A DNA stretch of 64,000 nt, taken from NCBI GenBank assembly GCA_964391865.1, contig CAYMNQ010000005.1, positions 310,001-374,000 on the forward strand, read 5' to 3'. Positions 52,367 to 61,418 of the stretch are shown in pieces. Made by a program: the position numbers and the translations under genes. A model generated the notes under the pieces. It did no database searches and had not been told where the DNA came from. It worked only from the letters and a program-made list of their open reading frames with translations. Origin of the DNA: DASZQL01 sp964391865. Its GTDB lineage: Bacteria > Planctomycetota > Phycisphaerae > Phycisphaerales > UBA1924. The stretch's first letter is position 1; each line of letters opens with the position of its first letter.

Positions 52367-53269
52367 ATGCTGAAAGTCGCGTCCATCCTGATGCTCGCCG
52401 GTTCGCTCGCGGGGATGCCCGCCGCGGCCGTGGCGCAGAGCACCACGCCGAGCGTGCCCCGAGCGGCGCTCGACCCGCGCGCCGAGACGCTGAACAAACT
52501 CCAGCGCCGTGTGACGGTCGAGATCACCGATCAGCGGCTCGAGGACGTCCTCAAGTTCATCGCCGACTTTTCCGGCGCCAACATCGACGCGATCTGGAAC
52601 GACGGCGGCGCCGAGGGGCTCGACAAAGACCGGCGTGTGTCGATCAGCGTGAAGGACGTCGCGTGCCTCACGATGATCGAACTGCTGCTCGCCCGCACGG
52701 GCGACGAGTTCTCCGGCAACACCTGGCAGATGGCCGAGAGCGGCGAGATCCAGATCGGCCCGCGCTCGCGGCTCAACGAGAGCGCCACGCTGAAGATCTA
52801 CGACGTGCAGGACCTGCTCTTCGAAGTGCCGAGCTTCACCAACGTGCCGCAGCTTGATCTTGAGCAGGTGCTCAGCCAAGCCTCGGGCGGCGGAGGAGGC
52901 GGTGGGAATCCAGTCCAAAGCTCGGAGGGCGAGACTCAGGGGTTGAGCGAGCGCGAACTCTCCGACAAGCTCGTCACCATCATCACCAACAACATCGAGC
53001 GCGACCAGTGGACCCGCAACGGCGGGGACGGCGCCAGCATCGATGTCCACACCGGCACTCTGCTCGTCCGCGCGCCGGATTACATCCACCGTCAGCTTGT
53101 CGGGTACTCGTATTGGGACGGCGCGAGCGCGGCCCGATCCGGCGCTGCGGGCGAGTACCGCGCGGAACTCAACGCGCGCGAAGCCGCGAAGCGAGAAGCC
53201 GTTGCGAAAGCAACCGAGGAGTACGTCCGCCGGAAGGCGGGGGAAGACAAGATCGCATCGCCGAAGTGA
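52367..53269 (+). CDS. Exported secretin/STN-like domain protein
   Basis: The 300-residue product has a signal peptide ending AAAVAQS. VTVEITDQRLEDVLKFIADFSGANIDAIW is an STN/secretin N0-type fold. It is followed by a KIYDVQDLLFEVPSF strand as in type II secretin N-domains, a Gly-rich linker, and IDVHTGTLLVRAPDYIHRQLVGY. The pore-forming secretin domain is absent, so it is not itself a channel. Such free-standing N-domain proteins are common in planctomycetes and have no assigned role. The C-terminus is a charged helix. Confidence 0.6.
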   Translation: MLKVASILMLAGSLAGMPAAAVAQSTTPSVPRAALDPRAETLNKLQRRVTVEITDQRLEDVLKFIADFSGANIDAIWNDGGAEGLDKDRRVSISVKDVACLTMIELLLARTGDEFSGNTWQMAESGEIQIGPRSRLNESATLKIYDVQDLLFEVPSFTNVPQLDLEQVLSQASGGGGGGGNPVQSSEGETQGLSERELSDKLVTIITNNIERDQWTRNGGDGASIDVHTGTLLVRAPDYIHRQLVGYSYWDGASAARSGAAGEYRAELNAREAAKREAVAKATEEYVRRKAGEDKIASPK

Positions 53270-53286
53270 CGCCCGGTATGTGGTCT

Positions 53287-54930
53287 TCAATGCCCGCCGA
53301 GAATCTTCAGCCCGACGCGTTTCTCAAGCTCCGATGTCGGCCGAGCGACGAGGTCGTACCCGTCGGACGCGACAATCGTGCAGCGGACAAGCTCGCCCGG
53401 GCTGAGCGCCTGCGAAGATTGCACATAGGTCACGCTGTCGATATCCGGCGCTTGAAAATACGCGCGCCCGTGATATAGCCGCCCGCCCTTTCCCACGCCG
53501 CTGGTCGCGCGCCCCTCGCTCTTCAGCGGCTTGTCGATCAGCACGTCGAACTGCACGCCGCTGTTCGCCGGGTCGTTCTCATCGAATTGCTCGGCGAGGT
53601 ACGCCGCCTGATCGAACGCGATCTGCTGCTGCAGTTCCATCAGCTCCGCGTGCCGGCACGACTTCACCTCGGGCGGCACGCGCAGGGAATCATCGAGCTC
53701 CATCGTACCAGCGCGGGTGCCCTCCTCGCGCGAGTACTCGAAGACGCCCATCGCTTCGAACTGCATCTCGTCGATGAACTCCATGAGCTGCTCGTGATCC
53801 TCCTCGGTCTCGCCGGGGAAGCCGGTGATGAACGTCGTGCGGATCGCGATCCCCGGGATGCGCTCGCGCAGCTTGTGCAGCAGTTCCGCCTGCTTCTCGC
53901 GCGTGACGTTGCGCCGCATGAGCTCGAGCACGCGGTTGCTCGCGTGCTGCAGCGGGATATCGATGTATTTCAGAATGTTGGGCAGCTCGGCGATCGCGTC
54001 GATCATCGCGTCGTTGAAATTCGTTGGGTACGCGTACATCAGCCGCCCCCAACCGACCTGCGAGCGTGATCCCCCTCCGCCGTACTTTGCGATCGCGTTG
54101 TTCACCGTGCGCAGCAGCGCCGGCAGCCCGCCCCCGCCTTTGCCGTCGTGATTCCAGCCGATGCCGATGTCATCGCCGTAGCTCGTCGTATCCTGCCCGA
54201 TGAGGTTCAACTCAAACGCGCCGTCCTCCACGAGTTCGCGGATCTCCTGCTCGATCTTCTCCAGCGGCTTCGAGCGCATTTTGCCGCGGATCGAGGGGAT
54301 CGTGCAGAACGCGCAGTTCTGGTTGCACCCCTCGGAGACGCGCAGGTACGCGTAATGCCGGGGCGTGAGGCGCATCCGCGCCGAGTCGTCCTCGAAGTAA
54401 CCGATGCCCTTCCCGTCCTTGCCGTTGACGGTGAGCCCGGCGATCTGCATGCCGCGCGCCTCGGCGGCCTTCAGCGCGTTGCCCGCGATCCAATACTTCG
54501 GCTGGTCCGATGCTTCGGCGAGCGCCGCGCGCGCCGGCCCCTCGCCGCGCACCGCGCGGACGATGTGGTCGCGGTCGAAGACGCCGATCATCGCGTCGAT
54601 GCCCGGCGCCCACTCGAGCATCTTCGCGCGGTGCCGCTGCACGAGGCAGCCGGCGACGACGACGCGTTTGACTTCGCCGCTCTCCTTGCGCCGGATCGCG
54701 TCGTTGATGATCTCGAGCGACTCTTCCTTCGACGCTTCGAGGAACCCGCAGGTGTTGATGACGATCGCGTCGGCGGGGTCGCCGTCGCCGCTCGGGTCGT
54801 GCGCCACGGGGGTCAGCCCGTCCTGCGCGAGCAGACCCAGCATCTTTTCCGAGTCAACGAGATTCTTCGGGCAGCCGAGGCTGACGAAGGAAACCGTGCG
54901 GATGTCGCTGGAGGTGGTGGGTTCGGGCAT
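53287..54930 (-). CDS. rimO: Ribosomal protein uS12 methylthiotransferase
   Basis: The 547-residue radical-SAM enzyme methylthiolates Asp of uS12. FVSLGCPKNLVDSEKMLG, VINTCGFLEASKEESLEII and VVAGCLVQRH give the three Cys of the auxiliary cluster, and VSEGCNQNCAFCTIPSIRGKMRSK the radical-SAM CxxxCxxC. GFPGETEEDHEQLMEFI and a C-terminal TRAM domain complete it. It is about 100 residues longer than E. coli RimO, with extra residues before the radical-SAM motif (IAGLTVNGKDGKGIGYF) and in HDGKGGGGLPALL. ATG 54930 starts the conserved region. Confidence 0.92.
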   Translation of the reverse strand: MPEPTTSSDIRTVSFVSLGCPKNLVDSEKMLGLLAQDGLTPVAHDPSGDGDPADAIVINTCGFLEASKEESLEIINDAIRRKESGEVKRVVVAGCLVQRHRAKMLEWAPGIDAMIGVFDRDHIVRAVRGEGPARAALAEASDQPKYWIAGNALKAAEARGMQIAGLTVNGKDGKGIGYFEDDSARMRLTPRHYAYLRVSEGCNQNCAFCTIPSIRGKMRSKPLEKIEQEIRELVEDGAFELNLIGQDTTSYGDDIGIGWNHDGKGGGGLPALLRTVNNAIAKYGGGGSRSQVGWGRLMYAYPTNFNDAMIDAIAELPNILKYIDIPLQHASNRVLELMRRNVTREKQAELLHKLRERIPGIAIRTTFITGFPGETEEDHEQLMEFIDEMQFEAMGVFEYSREEGTRAGTMELDDSLRVPPEVKSCRHAELMELQQQIAFDQAAYLAEQFDENDPANSGVQFDVLIDKPLKSEGRATSGVGKGGRLYHGRAYFQAPDIDSVTYVQSSQALSPGELVRCTIVASDGYDLVARPTSELEKRVGLKILGGH

Positions 54931-55024
54931 GGTCCGTGCCGGGTGAATCGGAAAAGGCCGGGATTCTAGCCGCTCCGCGCGCACAACGCGCCGACGCGCT
55001 CGATCCGCCGATCGGCCCACGAAT

Positions 55025-55777
55025 TCAGCCGTTTTTATAGAGCCGGCGCGATGAGATGTAGTCGCGCACCGGCGCGGGCAGCATCCGTGAGAACTCGGCG
55101 CTGTCCAGTTCCCCCCGCGCGGCGGCGGCGCGGATCGTCGTCGCGCTCACGTCCATCGTCGGCACCTCGACGATCCGCGATCGCCAATTCGCCGCGTCGT
55201 CGGGCGACCAGTGCGGCGCGATCGCCGCCATCAGTTGGCCGGCGGTTTCGCTCGGCGCGCGCAACATCACCACGGGTTCGGCGAGCGCGATGATCTCCCT
55301 CGGCTGCCGCCATCTGTGGAACTGCGCCGCCTGGTCCGCGCCGATGAGCAGGCGCAGCGCGGTCGTGTGCGGCGCGAGCACACGCAGCTTGCGGAGCGTG
55401 TCCACCGTGTAGCTGGGCGGCGGTGACGCTGCCGAGCCCCCCCGATCCTGCGCGGCGGGCATCACAGCCGGGAGCGCGTCCTCCGCCGCGATCAGTTCGA
55501 TGGGCGACACCGAGCACGCGGCCCGCCCCGCGAGCGCCAACCGCAGCATCGCCAGGCGGTCCCGCGCAGCCGCCATCGGTCCGGCGTCGCGCATCGGCGA
55601 GCGGGCGGCGGGGACATACACGATCCAGTCCGCGCCGAGCTTCTCGCGCACCAGTTCCGGCAGCGTGAGGTGCGCGACATGCACGGGGTCGAACGTCCCG
55701 CCGAAGACGATCACCGTCCGCGCCTCTGAGGGTACGGGAAAGAGATCGGAGAACTCGTGCGAATGCCCGGCGCTCAT
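55025..55777 (-). CDS. nadD: Nicotinate-nucleotide adenylyltransferase
   Basis: The 250-residue product transfers AMP to nicotinate mononucleotide in NAD synthesis. IVFGGTFDPVHVAHLTLPELV carries the GxFxPxHxxH nucleotidyltransferase motif, and MDVSATTIRAAAARGE the ISxTxxR-type motif. SYTVDTLRKLR and LLIGADQAAQFHRWRQPREI are NadD-specific. A Pro/Ser-rich insertion (QDRGGSAASPPP) is unusual. It overlaps the upstream phosphorylase-like gene by four bases. Confidence 0.92.
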   Translation of the reverse strand: MSAGHSHEFSDLFPVPSEARTVIVFGGTFDPVHVAHLTLPELVREKLGADWIVYVPAARSPMRDAGPMAAARDRLAMLRLALAGRAACSVSPIELIAAEDALPAVMPAAQDRGGSAASPPPSYTVDTLRKLRVLAPHTTALRLLIGADQAAQFHRWRQPREIIALAEPVVMLRAPSETAGQLMAAIAPHWSPDDAANWRSRIVEVPTMDVSATTIRAAAARGELDSAEFSRMLPAPVRDYISSRRLYKNG

Positions 55778-56463
55778 GCGTGATTCTTGCTCCGCGCCGA
55801 CTCGGAGTCGAGCACGCGATCAAGCTCGGCCCCCGCCGCAGCGAGCGCGGCGCTCGTTCGTCGGCCGACCCGCCGCGCGACGCCGATGAGTGCCGGCCGG
55901 GTGACGAGATCCATCACAATGCGCGACGCCTTCGCCCGCCCGCGCTCGTCCACCCAGCGCGGCAACTCCTCCGGAAGCGACTCGGCGGGGCCATCGCTCA
56001 CCGCGCGGATGACCCCCCACCGCTGCCCTCGTCCCACGGCCCACGCGGCAAACACGTGCGACTCCATATCGACGAGCGCCGCGCCGGTGCGGTCGTGAAG
56101 CGCCCGTTTGGCGGCGGGATCGCCGACTACATCGGTGACGCCAAGCAATGTCACGAACGACGCCGGGCTCGAACCCGATGGCGCCGGGGCTCGGAAAGCC
56201 TCGCCGGGCGACCACGCGCCGCCCTTGCCGTCGATGACGCGCGCGATCCGCGGGCACACAACGCCGTCAACGAGCCCGCCCGCGACGCCGAACAAAATGA
56301 AGAGCCGATCACGCGGCGCGTCAGCTTCGCTCAATCCCGCCAGAAACGTGCCAATCGCGCGCGGGCCGGGCCCGCAGGATACGGCCGCCGCCCGCCCACG
56401 CGACCGCCGCGCAGCGGCGGAACGCTCGATTTCCAGAGGACAAATGACGATCGGCGGCAGCAC
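55774..56463 (-). CDS. Nucleoside phosphorylase superfamily protein
   Basis: The 229-residue product has the purine-nucleoside-phosphorylase/MTA-nucleosidase fold: an N-terminal VICPLEIE, FILFGVAGGLVDGVVCPRIARVID, GAALVDMESHVFAAWA (the substrate-binding MES motif) and WGVIRAVSDGPAESLPEEL (the catalytic SD pair). Candidates are a hopanoid-related phosphorylase, futalosine hydrolase or MTA/SAH nucleosidase; the sequence does not separate them. It overlaps nadD by four bases, so the two are translationally coupled. Confidence 0.7.
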   Translation of the reverse strand: MLPPIVICPLEIERSAAARRSRGRAAAVSCGPGPRAIGTFLAGLSEADAPRDRLFILFGVAGGLVDGVVCPRIARVIDGKGGAWSPGEAFRAPAPSGSSPASFVTLLGVTDVVGDPAAKRALHDRTGAALVDMESHVFAAWAVGRGQRWGVIRAVSDGPAESLPEELPRWVDERGRAKASRIVMDLVTRPALIGVARRVGRRTSAALAAAGAELDRVLDSESARSKNHA

Positions 56464-56541
56464 GAGAGAAGCGTATCACGGCGCGGGGGTGGCGCCAGCG
56501 TTGCGTCACGCTCGTTGACGCGTACACCACTGCTCGTCGAT

Positions 56542-56967
56542 TTACCACTCGGGGGGTGCCTCGTGATCGGGCCCGGCGTCCGCAGTCGCTTCGTCCGCGG
56601 CGCTCGCGGGATCAAACTGCAGCGCGGACTTCCGGAGTTCGTCCGCCGAGACTTGCTCTGCCAGCACCGCGCCGTCCTCGCCGTAGACCGTGAAGCGCTG
56701 CTCGCCCGAGAAGTCGAATACATGGACCGTCATGCCTTCGACCTTGACGGACCCGACCAGTGTCCCCGCGCCACGCGAGGCAAACGCGGCCTCGGTGCCC
56801 TCGCCGCGAGGCTCCCCTTCGATCGAAGTATCGGCGGCGCTGGACGACCCGGGGTTCAGCGTCTTCGCGGCGGCGACGAGGAGCACAACCAGCCCCATCG
56901 CGCACATCAGCCTGAAGAGCGGATGCGGGCGGGCGACCTCAAAATTGCTGCCGCGCGTGAACAGCAT
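56542..56967 (-). CDS. Single-pass membrane protein of unknown function
   Basis: The 141-residue product has one hydrophobic segment (FRLMCAMGLVVLLVAAAKTL, about residues 18-37) near the N-terminus and a hydrophilic, acidic remainder with one beta-like stretch (GTLVGSVKVEGMTVHVFDFSGEQRFTVYG). No family was recognised. It lies just upstream of the phosphorylase-nadD pair on the same strand. Confidence 0.5.
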   Translation of the reverse strand: MLFTRGSNFEVARPHPLFRLMCAMGLVVLLVAAAKTLNPGSSSAADTSIEGEPRGEGTEAAFASRGAGTLVGSVKVEGMTVHVFDFSGEQRFTVYGEDGAVLAEQVSADELRKSALQFDPASAADEATADAGPDHEAPPEW

Positions 56968-57042
56968 GCGGGCGACATCGGCGGTTTTCGGGCGTGACTG
57001 AACACCAACCCGCCGACGCCGACGCGATCGGTCGAAAACGGC

Positions 57043-57048
57043 TACAAT
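57043..57048 (+). promoter_or_regulatory. -10 box of tRNA-Glu (TACAAT)
   Basis: TACAAT matches five of six consensus bases and ends 11 bases before the tRNA 5' end. No good -35 is seen. Confidence 0.5.
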
Positions 57049-57059
57049 CCGCCCGCCTT

Positions 57060-57134
57060 GGCCCCATCGTCTAGCCCGGTCTAGGACGTCACCCTTTCAC
57101 GGTGAAGACATGGGTTCGAATCCCATTGGGGTCA
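57060..57134 (+). tRNA. tRNA-Glu (anticodon UUC)
   Basis: A full cloverleaf folds. Acceptor GGCCCCA (57060-57066) pairs with TGGGGTC (57127-57133) with one G-U pair. The D arm contains TCTAG...CTAGGA, the anticodon stem TCACC/GGTGA closes on CTTTCAC giving UUC, and the T arm is ATGGG-TTCGAAT-CCCAT. Discriminator A is 57134 and CCA is not encoded. It matches E. coli tRNA-Glu at the conserved positions. It directly precedes the recombinase-bearing element. Confidence 0.93.
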
Positions 57135-57316
57135 TTGTCCTTTGAGAAAGAGAAGTGAATATCCCCCGCCGAACCCGCGTGGTTCGAGGCGGGCGGGGTC
57201 GCTTCTCGCGCGCATCAACCACGCGGCGTCCCACGCCAACATTGAGGGTTGAATTCCCTGGAGCAACAGCCCCACTGGACCCGGCTTGCGCTTCCCCGAC
57301 CGGCGGTTGGCGAGGC
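57135..57316. other. Junction between tRNA-Glu and the recombinase gene
   Basis: About 180 bases separate the tRNA 3' end from the stop codon of the serine recombinase. CCCGCCGAACCCGC and GCGGGCGGGG near 57160-57200 form a loose inverted repeat. No gene was recognised. It is a candidate left boundary of an integrated element. Confidence 0.35.
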
Positions 57317-59356
57317 TCAATTGGCGTCCGGAATCGCCGCCACCACCGCGCTGACCGGCATCTCGACCGGCCCCTCGGCGCTGACGGGCAACGCTCGCAC
57401 GAAGACACGGACGCGCCGCTCGCCGCACTCGACCACGCCCCGCTCGACGCAGCGCCGGATTGTCGCGGCGCGGTCTTCCATACTGCCCGAGCGCAGGATC
57501 GCGCCGAGCGAGCGGACCGATTCGTGCGCTTCCTCGGCGAGTGATCCGATCCGGCCTGCGGCCAGCGATGCCCGAGTGTTCGAATCCAGCCGCCGCTCCA
57601 GCCGCTCGCGCTCCTCGGCCAACTCCGCGATCCGCCGATCGGCGATCTCGCGGTTCCGCTCGGTGAGGTGGTCCAGCAGGTTCCTGATCGCGGCATCAAT
57701 CTGCTCGATGCGCTTCCGTTGCTTAGCCGCCGACTTGGCCCCCTCGATGTGCTCGTCGTCGACCTGAGCGCGGAGCAGGCGTTCGATCTTCTGGAGACCG
57801 TTCGCGCCGGTCAGCGGGGCGTAGTGCCCGATCACCGCCTCGATCACAGCAGACTCCATGAATTCGAGGGGCACCGCGCCGAGTTCGCACACGCTCCGGC
57901 CGTGACGGATGTACCCGCCGCAGGCGTAGAAGAGTTGGCGGGTGCGCGGCGCTTCGGGATCGTGATCCCGCGCCGGTCTCGGGTACCGGCTGTACCCCTC
58001 GTACCGGCAGCCGCAGGCGGCGCACGACAGCAGCCCCGAGAGCAGGAACTTCGATCGCGGCCCCGTCCACTGCGATCGAAGACCTGCGTCAGCGCTTAGC
58101 CCCAGCGCGCCGCTCGGCCCTTCACCCGCTGGCCTGCCCGTTCGGGGGTTTATCCCCTGCAGCGCCAGCGACTCGGGCTTCTCGCGCATGATCCGCTGCG
58201 CCAGTTCGAAGACTCTTCTCGTCACGATCGGTTCGTGGGCACCGCGCGTCGTGATCCAGTCGGACTCCGGGTTGGGTTCGAGCCGGCGGCCGATGATCCC
58301 CTTCCGCTCCACGGCGCGACCCTGCGAGATGCGGCTGAAGCGGGCATCGGTTCTGCGGTTCCATACGAGATCGCCCGCGTAGGCGGGGTTGACCAGGATG
58401 GCGCGCACGGTGGTGAGCGCCCACTTGCCACAGTAGCGCTCGCTCCACTGCGGCCCGCGCGGTGTGGGCGTGCCGGCGCGGTTGAGGGACTCGGCGATGC
58501 TCTTGAACCCGCGCTTCTGCTCGACGTACATCCTGAAGATCTGCCGCACGACCTTAACCCGCGCTGGCTCGCTGAGCACCAGCCGGGCTCGGTCGCGCTT
58601 GGAGACCGCCAGCGTCTCGCCGCGCTGGAGCGTGCGGACGACCGCGCTCGAGCCGTTGGGCTGGAGCAGCTGCTTCGAGCCGTCGGGCATCATGCGCACG
58701 ATGAAGAGGCCCTCGCCCGACTGGCTCTCGTAGCGCAGGTCGTAGCCGAAGGGCGGCGCGCCGCCCATCCACCAGCCGCCAACCCGCTCCGCGTTGCCGC
58801 TTCCACCCCCGGAAGCGCTCGGGCCTCTCGCCTCGGTTTTCGACAGCAGCCCGCGGATCACGACCTTGGCGAGGTCCTTCGACTCCTCCCGCGCCTGCCA
58901 CTGTTTGACCGGGCGCAGAAGATCGTCGGTGCCGTCGCCGGAGAAGTTCTCGGAGGCGTACAGCACCTCGACGCCCGCGCTCCTGAGGATGTGCCGGTAG
59001 TACCCCGCCTCGTCGTTGCCAACGCGGCCGAAGCGCTTCACGTCGTAGACCACGATGATCGAGAAGTCCCGCTGCGAACTCTTGGCATCGGCGATCATCT
59101 GCTGGAACGCGCGGCGGCCGACCGTGCTCGTGCCGCTGATCGCGTCGTCGGTGTAGAACCGCGCGAGCCGCAGCCCCCGCTCGGCGGCGAAGCGCTCGAT
59201 GGCGCGCCGCTGGTCGGGGATCGACTGCTCCTGCCGGTCCGTCGAGCGGCGCAGATAGCCGACAGCGGCGGTGGCGGTCGCCGCACTCGGCGGGCTGCCT
59301 CGGGAGCGGTTTGAACGGGATTCAAACGGGGGTTGAACGGCGTTTGAACGCGGCAT
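57317..59356 (-). CDS. Large serine recombinase (site-specific integrase)
   Basis: The 679-residue product is a large serine integrase. The catalytic Ser is S38 in VGYLRRSTDRQEQSIPDQRRAI, followed by the resolvase helix DDAISGTSTVGRRAFQQMIADA and YDVKRFGR. The recombinase domain has GRAPPFGY-like GGAPPFGYDL and a FKSIAESLNRAG stretch. Then come a zinc ribbon (CAACGCRYEG...YACGGYIRHGRSVC) and a C-terminal coiled coil (QRKRIEQIDAAIRNLLDHLTERNREIADRR). ATG 59356 is chosen for the AGGAGG eight bases before it. It is the probable integrase of the element beyond the tRNA. Confidence 0.9.
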   Translation of the reverse strand: MPRSNAVQPPFESRSNRSRGSPPSAATATAAVGYLRRSTDRQEQSIPDQRRAIERFAAERGLRLARFYTDDAISGTSTVGRRAFQQMIADAKSSQRDFSIIVVYDVKRFGRVGNDEAGYYRHILRSAGVEVLYASENFSGDGTDDLLRPVKQWQAREESKDLAKVVIRGLLSKTEARGPSASGGGSGNAERVGGWWMGGAPPFGYDLRYESQSGEGLFIVRMMPDGSKQLLQPNGSSAVVRTLQRGETLAVSKRDRARLVLSEPARVKVVRQIFRMYVEQKRGFKSIAESLNRAGTPTPRGPQWSERYCGKWALTTVRAILVNPAYAGDLVWNRRTDARFSRISQGRAVERKGIIGRRLEPNPESDWITTRGAHEPIVTRRVFELAQRIMREKPESLALQGINPRTGRPAGEGPSGALGLSADAGLRSQWTGPRSKFLLSGLLSCAACGCRYEGYSRYPRPARDHDPEAPRTRQLFYACGGYIRHGRSVCELGAVPLEFMESAVIEAVIGHYAPLTGANGLQKIERLLRAQVDDEHIEGAKSAAKQRKRIEQIDAAIRNLLDHLTERNREIADRRIAELAEERERLERRLDSNTRASLAAGRIGSLAEEAHESVRSLGAILRSGSMEDRAATIRRCVERGVVECGERRVRVFVRALPVSAEGPVEMPVSAVVAAIPDAN

Positions 59357-59360
59357 GAAC
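59310..59360. repeat. TTGAACG repeat cluster at recombinase start
   Basis: TTTGAACG (59310), TTCAAACG (59321, inverted), GTTGAACG (59332), GTTTGAACG (59342) and TGAAC (59356) crowd into 50 bases covering the recombinase start codon. They may be binding sites for autoregulation. Confidence 0.5.
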
Positions 59361-59467
59361 AGGCCTCCTGCGGCCCACCGCCTTGGCACGTCCAAGGGGT
59401 CAGGCTGCGGTGGCCATGAGGGCGACACTCGCGGGGGATATCAAGGCCGATCGGATGCGTCCTCACT

Positions 59468-59484
59468 GCCTCATGAAATGAGGC
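59468..59484. promoter_or_regulatory. GCCTCAT-GAA-ATGAGGC palindrome upstream of recombinase gene
   Basis: A 7-bp perfect inverted repeat on a three-base loop lies 110 bases upstream of the recombinase start, in the 200-base gap before the helicase stop. It could be an operator or a weak hairpin. Confidence 0.4.
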
Positions 59485-59558
59485 GGTGAAAGTATGCGAG
59501 TAACGATAGATCTGAAGGAAATTCGCACTCCGCGTCAGTCCCAACGCAGAATGCGAGG

Positions 59559-61418
59559 TCAGCCGGTGATCTGCGCCAAAAACCTCGAAGGCTGCTGTGC
59601 CTTGACTGCTCCCCAGGGCATCACGCGCGTCCTAGGGTACGACAAATACAGCAGGCGCTTCGAGCGAGTGACCGCGACGAAAGCACTCCGGCGTTCCTCA
59701 TCGAGGCTTGCGCCGTGCGCTCGGTAGTCGGGGAACGTCCCTTCCGCCATGCCGATTACGAAGACAACGTCGAATTCCATTCCCTTGGCGGAGTGCACGG
59801 TCAGAAGTGCCAAGCCGTCCTGCTTGGGCTGCTGCGTTGTGCCCAATGCGAGCTGCCCAAGAAAGGACCCAACCGAGTGACTGCCGCCTGACTCGGTTCG
59901 GACGTAGTAGTCCCAGTGCTTGCGCCACTCCGCTACGTCGTTGAGGACCAACGCACGCTCCTCTTCGGGTAGCGTTGCGGCGCACGTAGCCAAACTGTTC
60001 AGCGCGTTCGAAAAGCGGAAGTCGGACTCTGTCCACTGCATCGCGCACACGGCGTCCCAAACGGCGGTCGCATGTCCACTCGCTGCCGCCTGCGTCATTG
60101 CCTCAACGAGCGAGAGAGGTCCTCCGCTCGCTCCTGAGAGCGCCGCCGAATTCGTGGACGGCGGTATTCCCCACGCCTTTGCGAGCATCTCGCGATGCAG
60201 GCGATCCCGCGGATTGGCGAGCAGACGCAGCGTCAGCTCAAACTCCTCAACCACCTCCGACTCGCTTTGGTAGGCGGCTGCGGACAGCTTCTTGTAGTAC
60301 GACAGTCCGCTCTCCTTGAGCGCGTCTTCCAGCGCACTGAATACAAAGCGGTTGCGGCCCAGAACGGCGCATCGATCAATCGAAATGTCTCCCTCTACGT
60401 CTGCATGCCCCATGGACTGAAGCAAGCGGAGCTTCGAGATCACTTCGCTCGCCTCTCCGGGCTCGTCGGGACAGTCCAGCACCTCTACTTCGCCAGCGAT
60501 GGGAAGCTGCCCTTCAACGGAGTATGACTGATCCAGTCTGCGTGCCGCAGTCACGACGGCCTTGGAGCATCGGAAGTTTTCGTTCAGGACGACCCGGGTC
60601 GCGCCAAAGTCAGTCGCGAACATATCGAGATACTTCGGGTCGGCGCCGTTCCAGACGTAGATCGCCTGCTTTGGGTCTCCAACGGCCATGATGTTCCGAA
60701 AGGTCTCTCCACAGAGGCTAGCAAGCAGTCTGTACTGAGCCTCGTTCAAGTCCTGCGCCTCGTCAATGCAGATATACCTGTATTGACGCTGGTAGAACTC
60801 CGCGATCTTCGGGCGCTCCTCGAAAAGACGGTACGAGAGCAGCAACAGGTCGTCGTAGTCCAATGCGGCTGAAGCTCGGAGCTCCGCGTCGTACCCCTCA
60901 TAGAGCAATCGCTCGTCGCCGTTCTCGACCTCGCTGGGATACACCAGCGCGTTCTTGAGTTCGCTGACGCGCTCCAGCCAGCGCGAGAGAGCCTTCTGTT
61001 GCTCCTTGGTGTCACCCTTTTGCTTCAATAGCGCAGTCAGGTGTGGGTCTGCCCTAACCGCGTTCGCCATGACCAGTTTGCGATCGTCAAAGGACTCAAA
61101 GATGTTCGGCAGACCATCAACGCCCACGGGCTTGCCACGGTTGGCGAGCACTTCCATGCAGAAACTGTGCAATGTCCCGATGAACGCCCGCTTGCGGATG
61201 TCGGGAACATCATCAAGCCGCTCCACCATCTCGTTGGCGGCTTTGTTCGTGAATGTGAGCGCTAGAACGCGGAAATGCTCTCCGGGTTGCGCCAGGAGCC
61301 GCCGAACGCGCTCGGTCAACACGCGGGTCTTGCCGGAGCCCGGACCGGCTTCAACTAAGAGGGCGCCTTCGCCGTGCTCGACGACTTGTTTCTGAATAGC
61401 TGTCAGTCTCACCGTCAT
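59559..61418 (-). CDS. gajB: UvrD/Rep-family helicase, GajB-like
   Basis: The 619-residue SF1A helicase shows Walker A EAGPGSGKT (residues 23-31), TFTNKAANEMVERL, GTLHSFCMEVL, Walker B IDEAQDLNEAQ (218-228), GDPKQAIYVWNGA (247-259), and the C-terminal TVHSAKGMEFDVVFV and FVAVTRSKRLLYLSY motifs. All helicase motifs are present. ATGA overlap with the upstream OLD-type gene shows translational coupling. OLD nuclease plus UvrD-type helicase is the composition of the Gabija anti-phage system. The protein is about 120 residues longer than GajB of Bacillus. Third-position GC is visibly lower than in the flanking chromosome. Confidence 0.85.
   Translation of the reverse strand: MTVRLTAIQKQVVEHGEGALLVEAGPGSGKTRVLTERVRRLLAQPGEHFRVLALTFTNKAANEMVERLDDVPDIRKRAFIGTLHSFCMEVLANRGKPVGVDGLPNIFESFDDRKLVMANAVRADPHLTALLKQKGDTKEQQKALSRWLERVSELKNALVYPSEVENGDERLLYEGYDAELRASAALDYDDLLLLSYRLFEERPKIAEFYQRQYRYICIDEAQDLNEAQYRLLASLCGETFRNIMAVGDPKQAIYVWNGADPKYLDMFATDFGATRVVLNENFRCSKAVVTAARRLDQSYSVEGQLPIAGEVEVLDCPDEPGEASEVISKLRLLQSMGHADVEGDISIDRCAVLGRNRFVFSALEDALKESGLSYYKKLSAAAYQSESEVVEEFELTLRLLANPRDRLHREMLAKAWGIPPSTNSAALSGASGGPLSLVEAMTQAAASGHATAVWDAVCAMQWTESDFRFSNALNSLATCAATLPEEERALVLNDVAEWRKHWDYYVRTESGGSHSVGSFLGQLALGTTQQPKQDGLALLTVHSAKGMEFDVVFVIGMAEGTFPDYRAHGASLDEERRSAFVAVTRSKRLLYLSYPRTRVMPWGAVKAQQPSRFLAQITG

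Noticed and set aside
57110..57134. Direct repeat of the tRNA-Glu 3' end as the second attachment site
   Set aside because: No second copy was found by eye inside the window. The far end of the element is probably beyond 64,000.
57097..57699. Minus-strand frame overlapping the recombinase C-terminus and the tRNA
   Set aside because: It is antisense or out of frame to the recombinase, Arg/Ser-rich, and crosses the tRNA gene.
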